In this document: positions 1 through 8,370 of the stretch, piece by piece
Layout: every line of letters begins with the position of its first letter
How positions within the stretch are numbered: position 1 is the stretch's first letter
NCBI RefSeq assembly: GCF_007164725.1
Contig: NZ_AP019697.1
Location: 2,063,501-2,127,500 of the forward strand
From: Dialister hominis
Lineage (GTDB): Bacteria; Bacillota; Negativicutes; Veillonellales; Dialisteraceae
DNA length: 64,000 nucleotides
Direction: 5' to 3'
The notes under the pieces: generated by a model
Told to the model about the DNA's origin: nothing
The model's input: only the letters and a program-made list of their open reading frames with translations
Database searches by the model: none
Program-made: the position numbers and the translations under genes

Positions 1-592
1 CTTCGCCGTCTTTGACGATGCCGAAAGGAATGGTATCGCCTTCGTGAACGCCGAAGTCTTTGTAAGGTTCATTCAGGAGTTTTCCGATGACATGGTCTTC
101 TGCCACATCCATGCTTCGCACCCAGCATATTTCGACGCCTTCCTAGCCTTCCTTCATGAAGAGGACGCGGAGATCGTCGGGGAAATCGGGATGGCGGAGT
201 TCATCTATGGCATCCATGGATCGGAAGAATTCCAGACCTTCATTTTTGAAATAGCCTTCGTTGATGAACCGGATCGTTTCCTCAAACGGCGTCGTATCGA
301 CATCGGGATGAAGGATGATATTCCAGTGAGCGGCGCTGCCCCTGCGGACCTTCAGGGAAATCGTTCCGTCATTCGGAAGAGGAATGAACCTGTCCCCTTC
401 CCTTTTCGCAGAAGCGAGGATTTCAAACGTGAAGCCTGCTTCGTTATCAATATAGCCATACCCCAAAGCCCCATCGGCCCCATCGGCGCCGATCTTCGCA
501 GCCTCAAGTAACTCCGCCAGGTAATCATTCATGGCAAAGAAACAAACCCGGTGATACATGTCTCTGAAACTCAGCTGGCTGACAAGTGTCAT
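1..592 (-). pseudogene. DUF2314-like protein, in-frame amber stop, runs off the window
   Basis: The start at 592 has an AAAGGAGG ribosome binding site about 7 bases upstream. The frame encodes 149 residues and stops at a TAG (143-145). The same frame then stays open to the window edge and continues as EGVEICWVRSMDVAEDHVIG, followed by a segment with NEPY and GDTIPF. That segment resembles the DUF2314 family, seen in many small cytoplasmic proteins of unknown role, often in repeated or immunity-type loci. One CAG-to-TAG change would explain the stop. No signal peptide is seen. It is either a nonsense-mutated gene or a sequence error; the family call rests on the last 50 residues and is moderate. 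Confidence 0.55.
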
Positions 593-732
593 AGAAAATC
601 CTCCTTTTCTCCCCGTACTCGAAAAGTAAGCAGCAAGAGCCGTTCCGCACGGCCGAAGACCTTCCCTTAGCTTGATTGTAGCATACGGGGTGGGGGAACG
701 GAGGAAAACATGGAAACCGCGTGGCTTTCCCT

Positions 733-1134
733 CTACTCCATGATTTCGTGTATCTTTTTGATGATGGTCTGGTCAGCAGGAAGCCAACCAACGGTATCCA
801 GACTGCTCTTAGTCAGCCATTTTGCAGCTTCCGCTTCTTTGAGAACAATGGTACCTTCCCTGACTTTGGCAAGGAAGGTATCCATGCTGAGGTGGAAGTT
901 TGGATAGTCGTATTCGATAGTGCCAAGAAGTGGACCGACTTCTATTTCCACTTCGAGTTCTTCCCGAATTTCCCGGCGAATCGCTTCTTCAGGTGTTTCG
1001 CCTTTTTCTATTTTCCCTCCGGGGAATTCCCACTGCCCTTTAAATTCTCCGTATCCTCTTTCCGTGGCGAGGATTTTGGTGGGATGGTCGAGGTCATCAG
1101 CAATGACAGCGGCTACGACTCTGATCGTTTTCAT
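733..1134 (-). CDS. NUDIX hydrolase, MutT / 8-oxo-dGTP diphosphatase type
   Basis: A 133-residue protein, the usual length for MutT-like enzymes that hydrolyse (oxidised) nucleoside triphosphates to the monophosphate. The Nudix box is complete: GGKIEKGETPEEAIRREIRE followed by ELEVEI, with the glycines and the REIREE metal-binding glutamates in place. FKGQWEFPGGK just before it is typical of the (deoxy)nucleoside triphosphate pyrophosphohydrolase subgroup. It starts 9 bases after the stop of the PLD-helicase gene on the same strand, so the two are probably co-transcribed and may work together. Its substrate could be an ordinary, damaged or signalling nucleotide; the sequence does not settle that. 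Confidence 0.9.
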   Translation of the reverse strand: MKTIRVVAAVIADDLDHPTKILATERGYGEFKGQWEFPGGKIEKGETPEEAIRREIREELEVEIEVGPLLGTIEYDYPNFHLSMDTFLAKVREGTIVLKEAEAAKWLTKSSLDTVGWLPADQTIIKKIHEIME

Positions 1135-1143
1135 AGAGCCTCC

Positions 1144-4100
1144 TTACTGTGCCAGAAGCTTTCCTGTCTGGCGAATGAATTTGGCCGGGATGGGGCGTTC
1201 AAGGTGCCAGATGATATTCATAGGACTGCTGCCTTGGTGGCTCACGTATTCGGCCTTGCCGAGGTAGACGAAAGGCGCAGTACCGGTCTGGTCTTTGTTG
1301 TATTCTCTGACGAAGAGGAGAATTTGGGATCCCATTTCCTTATGGTGGATGTAACGCTGTCCAGTATTGGATGCTTCGGATGTGGTGCTCTGGCTCTGCC
1401 AGTGGAAGAGATGCTCATTGATGGAGTAGTCGGCATACATGGTCGTCGGGGAATAGTCTTTGTCGGCTTTGTTCAGCGTATTGATGAAAAAGTCGAGGTT
1501 TCTGTCTTTCAGGTAGAGGACGCCCTGACGCATGGATTTCGCTCTTTCTGGATGGCCGAGTGCGACGAGAATCTGGTCCTTGGTGTAGTGGCAATGGAGG
1601 TCGAGCGGACAGGTGAAGCCAAGATCGACATTCTCATCGACGAAGTCGAGGTGGTCGAGGTTGTATTGCAGAATATTGCAAATTTCCTGGCACATGACGG
1701 GATTTTCCCGGATAGAGGCCATGTCACCTTCCAGGTCGCTGTAATCGTGAGGATCTTTAGTGCTGTTTGTCGGCCAGACGGTATACTGGAACATTTCGAG
1801 CATGAGGCGTCTTTCTTCTTCTGTTGCATCACTGACGGTACCCGGCATGAATTCTGAAAGGATGGTCTGGATCCATCTCCGGGAGTCGATGGCACAGATT
1901 TTACCCATCGCTTTGGTAATGGTATCCTCGAGCGGTTCTTCGAAGTCCTCCCGCTTGTCCGCCTTCACGCAGAGGCGGTAGAAGCCGGCAGCATTGGTCC
2001 CTTTCGTTTCTCTATCGGTGTAGAGGTCTTTGATATCCATGCTGTAGTAGGAAAGGAAATTGTCCAGGGTGAGCGGTCTTCCGCTGTCTTCTTCAAAGGT
2101 ACTAATTCCCTGGATGAGTCTGCCCTGTGCGCCAAGAGATGCGTTGATATTTCTAAGGATGTTTTTGGCTGCCTTTTTCTCGAGGTGGATATAGCAGCCG
2201 CGCGGGACGGAGATGAAACCTCTCTTGATCTCATCCGCCAGACTTCCGTGAGCTTTATTCAGAAGGGCTGTGAATTTTAATTCAAAGTCGTATTTCTTAT
2301 TGGCCTGTCCTATGAAATCGAGGACGGTGAGGCATTCTTTTCCTTCAGAGAGACGCAGTCCGCGTCCGAGCTGCTGGAGGAAAATGGTCAGGGATTCGGT
2401 CGGCCTCAGGAAGAGGATGGTATTGACGGATTTGATGTCGACGCCTTCGTTGTAAAGGTCGACGACAAAGATGAATTTCACCTGACCGGAGACGAGTTTC
2501 TGCTCGGCGGATTTCCTGTCTGCATAGGACGTATCGCTCGTCAGGTACATGGATGGCACGTCATGGTCGTTGAAATAGTCGGACATGAACTTTGCATGGG
2601 CTTTGGAAACGCAGAACCCAAGGCCAGTGACATCGTTCCAGTCGGTCACGTAACGATCTGTTTCTTCAAGGACCCATTCGGCTCTTTTCTTCGCGCCGTA
2701 CTGTTCCATGGAGTAGACGTTGGAAAGCTCGGAGGCATCGTAGCCGCCTCTCGTCCAGCGGATCTGGCTGAGGTCGGTCGTGTCGTCGACGCCGAAATAC
2801 TGGAAGGGACAGAGGAGTTTCCTGTCGATAGCATCGGGCAAGCGGATTTCCACGGCAATGCGTCCGTCAAAGTACGGCAGGACGCTCTTTCCATCCATTC
2901 GTTCCGGAGTTGCCGTCATGCCTAGAAGAATCTTCGGCTCATAGTAGCTGAGGAGTGACTGGTAAGAAGGCGCAGCCGCATGGTGGAATTCGTCGATGAT
3001 GATGAAATCATAGTAATTCTTGTCCGGGACATGTTTCGTGAAATCTTTGGACTGGAAACTCTGGATGGAAACGAAGAGCTGGTCGATAGTTTCCGGATGA
3101 TTCTCACGTCCGACGAGAAGGCTGCCGAAGGTCGGATCTCTCATGACGCTGCGGAAGGTCGCAAGGCTCTGCTGCAGCAGCTCTTCCCTGTGCGCAACGA
3201 AAAGAAGTCTGGGTTTTCTCTCATGGCCGAACTTCTGGCAGAAACGACGATAGTCGAGCGCAGCGACGACGGTCTTTCCCGTCCCTGTTGCTGCGACAAC
3301 GAGATTCTTATAGCGATGATGGATTTCCCTTTCCGCTGCGAGTTTGTCGAGGATCGCCTGCTGGTACGGGTACGGCTGGATTTCCATGATGTAAGGATTC
3401 GTGCCGAAGTTATTGAAATTCGGATCATCCTTATATCTTTCCCTGTAAATGGCCTCCTGCAGTTTCTTGCTGTCGCCTTCCTGGTACGTTTCAAACTCGC
3501 TGGAGTTCCAGTAACTTTCAAACGTCGCTTCCATCTTGTCCATCGTGGACGGCTGGTCCTGAGAGGTAATCTTCACATTCCATTCCAGCCCGCTCGAAAT
3601 GGCCGCGCGGGAAAGATTTGACGAGCCGATATACGCCGTCGAGAAACCGCTCTCGCGGTAGAACATGTAGGACTTCGCATGGAGACGTGTCCTCGCTGTA
3701 TCATAGGAAACTTTGATTTCCGTATTGCTGAGCTTGGCGAGCTCCTCGATTGCCTTCACATCTGTCGCGCCCATGTAGGACGTCGTAATGATGCGAAGAT
3801 GACCCCGCTCAGTGAACTTCTTCAAAGGTTCGAGAATAAGACGAATCCCGCTCCATTTCACAAAGGAAACAAGAAGATCGATCCTGTCAGCGGACTCAAT
3901 TTCCTTCGCGAGCTCCACAAACATCGGCGGTTCATGATCCGAACCCGTAAAGAGCGAACTCTGCGCCAAAGACGTGCCCGGACGCGAGAAACTCCCATGC
4001 TCCTGGAACGCGAACGCGGAATTCTTCGTATTCACGACCGACAAGAGCTGATCCACCCTGCGCTCCTGCGTGAGCGGAAGTAGATCCTTCCCGCTTTCAC

Positions 4101-4353
4101 TGCCGAGTGTGCTGAGCATCTGATTGATCAGACGGACCTGCTCTTCTTCTGCCTCATCCTTCCCGGACTCCTCTGCCACAGCCGTCAGCCGCTTCTCAAG
4201 AAGCTTTGCCACATACTCCGCCAGAACCCGCGCCGACTCAGCAGCATCCACAGCCCCGGTCTCCACCCGCTGCCGCTCCGCCGCCTCCGCCGAGCGAATC
4301 TCCTCCTTGAGCTCCTGATTGATCAGCTGCTCATACAACCCCTGCCTCAACAT
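1144..4353 (-). CDS. PLD nuclease-SF2 helicase-DUF3427 fusion protein
   Basis: About 1069 residues. Domains in order: a charged helical N-terminal part (about 1-170); a phospholipase-D-like nuclease domain with one HxK motif (RLHAKSYMFY) and a downstream GSSNLS; an SF2 helicase core with Walker A AATGTGKT, DEFHH as the DExH box, GMTATPER as motif III and QQLGRGLRLSEGK as motif VI; then a long C-terminal part of the DUF3427 type. The start at 4353 (MLRQGLYEQL) is chosen because upstream codons would read through the promoter; on the minus strand a TATAAT lies at 4403-4408. A single HxK motif implies dimerisation or pairing to form a PLD active site. It forms an operon with the NUDIX gene. PLD-helicase fusions are common in phage-defence loci, but no specific system is proven here. 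Confidence 0.85.
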   Translation of the reverse strand: MLRQGLYEQLINQELKEEIRSAEAAERQRVETGAVDAAESARVLAEYVAKLLEKRLTAVAEESGKDEAEEEQVRLINQMLSTLGSESGKDLLPLTQERRVDQLLSVVNTKNSAFAFQEHGSFSRPGTSLAQSSLFTGSDHEPPMFVELAKEIESADRIDLLVSFVKWSGIRLILEPLKKFTERGHLRIITTSYMGATDVKAIEELAKLSNTEIKVSYDTARTRLHAKSYMFYRESGFSTAYIGSSNLSRAAISSGLEWNVKITSQDQPSTMDKMEATFESYWNSSEFETYQEGDSKKLQEAIYRERYKDDPNFNNFGTNPYIMEIQPYPYQQAILDKLAAEREIHHRYKNLVVAATGTGKTVVAALDYRRFCQKFGHERKPRLLFVAHREELLQQSLATFRSVMRDPTFGSLLVGRENHPETIDQLFVSIQSFQSKDFTKHVPDKNYYDFIIIDEFHHAAAPSYQSLLSYYEPKILLGMTATPERMDGKSVLPYFDGRIAVEIRLPDAIDRKLLCPFQYFGVDDTTDLSQIRWTRGGYDASELSNVYSMEQYGAKKRAEWVLEETDRYVTDWNDVTGLGFCVSKAHAKFMSDYFNDHDVPSMYLTSDTSYADRKSAEQKLVSGQVKFIFVVDLYNEGVDIKSVNTILFLRPTESLTIFLQQLGRGLRLSEGKECLTVLDFIGQANKKYDFELKFTALLNKAHGSLADEIKRGFISVPRGCYIHLEKKAAKNILRNINASLGAQGRLIQGISTFEEDSGRPLTLDNFLSYYSMDIKDLYTDRETKGTNAAGFYRLCVKADKREDFEEPLEDTITKAMGKICAIDSRRWIQTILSEFMPGTVSDATEEERRLMLEMFQYTVWPTNSTKDPHDYSDLEGDMASIRENPVMCQEICNILQYNLDHLDFVDENVDLGFTCPLDLHCHYTKDQILVALGHPERAKSMRQGVLYLKDRNLDFFINTLNKADKDYSPTTMYADYSINEHLFHWQSQSTTSEASNTGQRYIHHKEMGSQILLFVREYNKDQTGTAPFVYLGKAEYVSHQGSSPMNIIWHLERPIPAKFIRQTGKLLAQ

Positions 4354-4492
4354 CAAACCACCAAACCTTCCCAGAAAACCGTAAAAATCTTTCCTAGATC
4401 TAATTATACCAGGGAGTAATGAGTAATAGATGAGAAATTCATGAGAATGCTGGAGAAAGATGAGGGAGTATAAACCATACAACCACACGCAA

Positions 4493-4530
4493 AAAGAGCA
4501 GCACCTCGATTTTCTGAGATGCTGCTCTTT
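4493..4530 (-). terminator. Rho-independent terminator of the GIY-YIG gene
   Basis: An 11-bp perfect stem (AAAGAGCAGCA / TGCTGCTCTTT) with a 16-base loop, followed by a U tract in the minus direction. It lies 18 bases after the stop of the GIY-YIG gene. Confidence 0.85.
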
Positions 4531-4548
4531 CTTTTTATTATTCTTTTA

Positions 4549-5463
4549 TTACTCTGTTGCTTCTTCCGATGCCTTTTCCTCGAGATCCCTAAGTGTAACT
4601 TTATCTTTGTTTCTCCAGCTTGTCAGTCCATTTGCATTCTTTCCAACAACAAACATGGCTGCAGCAGACGGGCTGGTGGAGAACTGGTCCTCTGTTATAT
4701 TCCCGTTTTCATCAAGAGAGACTTTTTCTTTGCGTCTTTTAATGGATTCCAAAACTGTACCATCATTCACGAGCGAAATGTGGCTGCCTTTATAGACGAT
4801 GAAGCCTTCATTCGTCTGCCGGCCCGTAGCATGTACTGATCCCACATCCGTAATCTTCCTGTCCAAATACAGCAACGGTTCTTCATCTGGTTTTGGTTCT
4901 GGATCTTCCTGTTCATTCTCCTGTTTATCGTAAGGCTCGAATAATTTATATCCTAATGCACCCATAACGATTTTGGCGTAATCGATAAATTCTTCCATTT
5001 CGTTTTCTTTCTCTTCCGTAGGATTGCCAATATTAGGAGTATCTTTATTTTTCACTTCGTACCGTTTAGCTTTAGTGGCAGGTTCACAGAATCGATGCTC
5101 AAGGTAACTGATTTCCGTTGCCCCCAGTATATCGTTAGAGGTGGTAAATGCTACAGCTTCATTCCAATAATCTTCCTCTTCCTTACCTATATGTTCCGAT
5201 ATCCGATTGAGAAGTCCTTCTCCGGTTTGTCGTACTATCGCCTGGCCAACGTAAACCGCCTTTTCTTTATCTTCTTTCTCTGAGTCGCCAAACAAGAAAT
5301 AGACGCCGCTCTGCTTGAGATTCTTGCGGTCTTTGCACTGCTCAAGCATGATTCTTGGAATCTTATATGCGATGCCAGTCCAGTTTGCCAGCGTACATTT
5401 AGTACGTCCCGTCGCTTCGCCGTCCATTAGAAATAATTGTATTGTTTTTCCATGAGCTGCCAT
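4549..5463 (-). CDS. GIY-YIG nuclease family protein with C-terminal DUF4357
   Basis: About 304 residues. The GIY-YIG core is visible as GVYFLFG...AVYVGQA (about 55-80), followed by an arginine helix (LLNRISEHIG) and a conserved E in ATEISYLEHRF. The C-terminal part (VHATGRQTNEGFIVYKGSHI, later SPSAAAMFVVGKNANGLTSW) is the DUF4357 module, often fused to such nucleases. The start at 5463 is chosen because GGGAGTG lies 6 bases upstream; a GTG 9 bases earlier is less likely. Cytoplasmic. GIY-YIG/DUF4357 proteins are common in restriction and defence islands, which fits the neighbours, but no partner methylase is present. Function in DNA cleavage is a family inference. Confidence 0.85.
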   Translation of the reverse strand: MAAHGKTIQLFLMDGEATGRTKCTLANWTGIAYKIPRIMLEQCKDRKNLKQSGVYFLFGDSEKEDKEKAVYVGQAIVRQTGEGLLNRISEHIGKEEEDYWNEAVAFTTSNDILGATEISYLEHRFCEPATKAKRYEVKNKDTPNIGNPTEEKENEMEEFIDYAKIVMGALGYKLFEPYDKQENEQEDPEPKPDEEPLLYLDRKITDVGSVHATGRQTNEGFIVYKGSHISLVNDGTVLESIKRRKEKVSLDENGNITEDQFSTSPSAAAMFVVGKNANGLTSWRNKDKVTLRDLEEKASEEATE

Positions 5464-5664
5464 TCCTATCACTCCCGATGCCGTTCCACCAATAAAAGCA
5501 CTCGATATCTCCGAAAGACTTATTTATTCTCATTATAGCAGGGAATAAGGAATCACTATTACATTTCTATTTTCATGAACCACTTTGAAACTCTTATTCA
5601 TCTGCTCTCTGCCAGATCGAAGAAATCTTTCCTGCTGATATCCAGGCCGCTCTTTGCCAGGCGT

Positions 5665-6363
5665 TCACTTCTCTCTATAAATCTGATCTAATATCTTTTC
5701 TCTGTCACTGATTCTTCCATAATGAAGGAGCCTGTGGCAGATTGGACAAAGGCAGATGACGTTGGCATAAATATCAAGACTGTACTTGAATTGCTTTTGA
5801 TGGCTCAGCGGAATTACATGATGGCCTTCCATGTACGCGTGATTTGTATTGTTTACGATGAATGTCTCATGATGATGATCGACTTCGCAAAGGTAGTGTT
5901 CTGCTTTAAGGACCTGATGCTTAATAATAGGGGATCTTCTGTACCTTTCGCTGGTTATCTCATAGTGATATTTTTCTCTTGGTATGGGCTCGTCAAGTTT
6001 TGAAAGCTCCACTTTTGTATCTTCATCTTTATGTGAATCAGACCATTGACCACGGGCAAAATCTATATAACTCTGGAGCCCGCTGCGATACATCCTATGA
6101 CCTTTTTCATTAAGCGCTACAAAGTCAGGATCTTTTTTCAGAATTTCTTGCACATCAAGTAAATGTTTCAAGGATTTAATTTCAAAGATGGAATGATTGA
6201 CAAGCCCTTTTTCTTTCAAATACCTACTGATTACCGTGTCGAGCGCACCCATATAATGCTTAATCGAGGCTTCAGACAATCCTTTTATTTCTTCCATGTA
6301 CTTAATGAAGTACTCTTTCAGAGCATATTCCTCTCCCGCATTTGGCGCCTGTTCATCGCTCAT
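5665..6363 (-). CDS. HNH endonuclease with N-terminal helical core-binding-like domain
   Basis: About 232 residues. Residues 10-90 form a helical segment (YFIKYMEEIKGLSEASIKHY) resembling the SAM-like core-binding domain of integrases. The C-terminal HNH nuclease shows YMEGHHVIPLSHQ followed by NVICLCPICHRLLHYG, so the paired histidines, the asparagine, a CxxC zinc ligand pair and the final histidine are all present. The start at 6363 has AGGTGG 5 bases upstream; a GTG at 6372 is the alternative. It is divergent from the four-gene cluster beginning at 6774 and the two share the 6364-6773 control region, so it could belong to that system. The call as a DNA nuclease is by motif; its target is unknown. 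Confidence 0.8.
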   Translation of the reverse strand: MSDEQAPNAGEEYALKEYFIKYMEEIKGLSEASIKHYMGALDTVISRYLKEKGLVNHSIFEIKSLKHLLDVQEILKKDPDFVALNEKGHRMYRSGLQSYIDFARGQWSDSHKDEDTKVELSKLDEPIPREKYHYEITSERYRRSPIIKHQVLKAEHYLCEVDHHHETFIVNNTNHAYMEGHHVIPLSHQKQFKYSLDIYANVICLCPICHRLLHYGRISDREKILDQIYREK

Positions 6364-6637
6364 CCATGCCACCTCTTTCTCATGAATACCATTTCCGCCA
6401 GATTTCTTTTTTTATTATACCAAGATCAATCTTGTACCGTGTATGTTTCGAGGCCAGCTCTACGATTGCATTCCATAGAACGAATTCCAGTCGTACGGTG
6501 TTTTTTTCGCGATAGTTTTATTCACTTTCCCCTTCTTCTCAATTTCTTCTTGCAGATAAGTAAAAGTGAGCATGGCTTATGCCTGTTTTGATTGCTATTC
6601 TTTCGGTTATAAAATATAATTTTGTTAGTTATATTTA

Positions 6638-6721
6638 CAAAATAAGATACTTTATGCATTCTGCAAGTATTGGAATATCAAATATTAATATTCCATACAT
6701 CTGGAATACTTACTTATTTTG
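6638..6721. promoter_or_regulatory. AT-rich region with three nested inverted repeats, divergent control region
   Basis: Between the HNH gene and the four-gene cluster lie three nested dyads: CAAAATAAG (6638-6646) with CTTATTTTG (6713-6721), AAGTATT (6665-6671) with AATACTT (6705-6711), and GGAATAT (6672-6678) with ATATTCC (6688-6694). The arms are 7-9 bp and perfect. They could be operators for a repressor or a long AU-rich leader hairpin just upstream of the ribosome binding site (6761-6767). No regulator gene is adjacent. The rest of the 410-base gap shows no gene. Confidence 0.55.
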
Positions 6722-6773
6722 CAGATCTGGGAAATCTGCATTGGGAAGGAAGTTTTAGTAGGGAGGGATGTGT

Positions 6774-8345
6774 ATGGCTTCTTTAAATCATGTCTGTATG
6801 TGGGAGGGGCATGGTTGGAAGCGGATTACGGCTGAGGAGGCTGCTAAGCGATATCCCTATGGGACAATCCATGCTGACAGCGGGCTTTTCATGTGCGAAT
6901 TATGCGGTCAGTATGTCAGTCTGACGAATGGCTCCATACGGGTGCGTTATTTTAAGCACAGCCGCGCGGAGGATGAAAAGACCTGCCCGGAGCGTACCTT
7001 CGGCCCCGGCGCTTATCCTACATATAGTTCAACGGATCATGACTTGCCAATCCGTATTTGTGTTTCTGGCAATCCACCTTCTTCGTTTAGTCTGGAGATG
7101 GGTTTAGTTCGTGTTCCTGAGAATTTATTGGAGAAAAATTTTAAACTGACAATTTACCCCAAGGGCGAAATCAGATCGTTTTCTTTCACAAAAGAGCGCC
7201 TCAATAACGACCGCATCATGTATCTTCCTTTATGGGATCATCCATATGAGACTTATACGCTTCATTTCGAAAACGGGAGCAATGAGTTATATAAATTCTG
7301 GCCATCAATGGTCAAAGGCATTAATCCGAGAGGAACGTTATTTGATAAAGCCTCTGGTCGAATGCTCTCCAATGATGCTGATGTGGAAATTGGAAAGGAA
7401 TACTATCTGCTGAAGCGGAGTTTTCTTCCCCATAGTTCCAGGACGGTAAAGGTCACAAAGCTCATGCAGCAGAGGTATGGAGGAGAATCGTGGATTTTAG
7501 CTTCTGTTATCGCTTCTGAATTTAATGAGGATGCAGCCCGTTTCTTTCTTGATTTCCATTACCGCCTGACGGATAAGCCGATTTCCCTTCGCCCCATTTG
7601 GCCGCTGTTTGTGGAAGGCGAGTCGAATATCAAGCACAATCAGACAACCATGTACATGCTTGTCGAAGGGAATACGACCGCATTCCAGACATCTCCTTTT
7701 ACAAAGGTAGATCCATTGCATGTTAAAGCAGAACAGCTGAAGCTTTTTAAGGTGAAGTGTTCTGACCGGCAGCACTTAATATCGGTAGGCCGTTCGCAGG
7801 CTCTGCAGTACACCTATTTCTGGAGAGAAGCTCTCAATCAGGAAGGAACTTGTCCGGAAATTTCCGTCACTGATTTCAAAGATACCGTGATACAACCTGG
7901 GGAGACAGATGTGCTCCCCAATAAAAAGACCTTGCTATTTAAGTCCCCCTATGATGGTGAAATCGTTATCAATCATGCAGGACGTATAGATAAGAGAGAT
8001 ATTAAAGCAGACGAATCTGCCATGATTGATGGAATCACGTATGATACTTCCATTCATGTCATGATCGGACTTGATGTTGTCTGGCAGATTGAGTTCAAGA
8101 GGCAGGTATCCGCCGTTTCTAGCAATGAAATGGAAATTTTAGACGAACTGATTCATATGCCGGGTCCTTCCATCCCTGTCCCGCACGCTCTTTCAAATAT
8201 TCTTCTTGGCATGAGCTGCTATCCACAGGTCTGCCTATGGATTCGAAGATGCATCAAGAAGGGCAGCATCAAAGAACAGTCTTACCGAAAACTGCAGCAC
8301 ATGTATCGCAGCATGCATATGAATCAACCAATCCGGCCTTACTAA
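6774..8345 (+). CDS. Unknown protein with N-terminal zinc-ligand motif, first gene of helicase cluster (DruB-like?)
   Basis: About 523 residues. The start at 6774 is preferred over 6768 because GGGAGGG ends directly at the first ATG but lies 7 bases before the second. Residues 35-75 show CELCGQYV, then YFKHSRAEDEKTC, a CxxC-H-C set that may bind zinc, reminiscent of the N-terminus of CoiA-like proteins. The rest looks like beta-rich domains (SPYDGEIVINHAGRIDKRDI) with a basic helical tail (LWIRRCIKKGSIKEQSYRKL). No signal peptide or membrane segment. It is followed 25 bases later by the next gene on the same strand. I do not recognise a family with confidence. Size and gene order match what I recall for DruB of Druantia type I, an inference that needs a profile search. 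Confidence 0.6.
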   Translation: MASLNHVCMWEGHGWKRITAEEAAKRYPYGTIHADSGLFMCELCGQYVSLTNGSIRVRYFKHSRAEDEKTCPERTFGPGAYPTYSSTDHDLPIRICVSGNPPSSFSLEMGLVRVPENLLEKNFKLTIYPKGEIRSFSFTKERLNNDRIMYLPLWDHPYETYTLHFENGSNELYKFWPSMVKGINPRGTLFDKASGRMLSNDADVEIGKEYYLLKRSFLPHSSRTVKVTKLMQQRYGGESWILASVIASEFNEDAARFFLDFHYRLTDKPISLRPIWPLFVEGESNIKHNQTTMYMLVEGNTTAFQTSPFTKVDPLHVKAEQLKLFKVKCSDRQHLISVGRSQALQYTYFWREALNQEGTCPEISVTDFKDTVIQPGETDVLPNKKTLLFKSPYDGEIVINHAGRIDKRDIKADESAMIDGITYDTSIHVMIGLDVVWQIEFKRQVSAVSSNEMEILDELIHMPGPSIPVPHALSNILLGMSCYPQVCLWIRRCIKKGSIKEQSYRKLQHMYRSMHMNQPIRPY

Positions 8346-8370
8346 CTTTTATAAAGAGGGGAATATAATT

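Noticed and set aside
1144..4353. Type I or III restriction enzyme subunit
   Set aside because: The helicase core is similar to HsdR/Res, but the N-terminal nuclease is of PLD type, the C-terminus is DUF3427-like, and no methylase or specificity gene is near.
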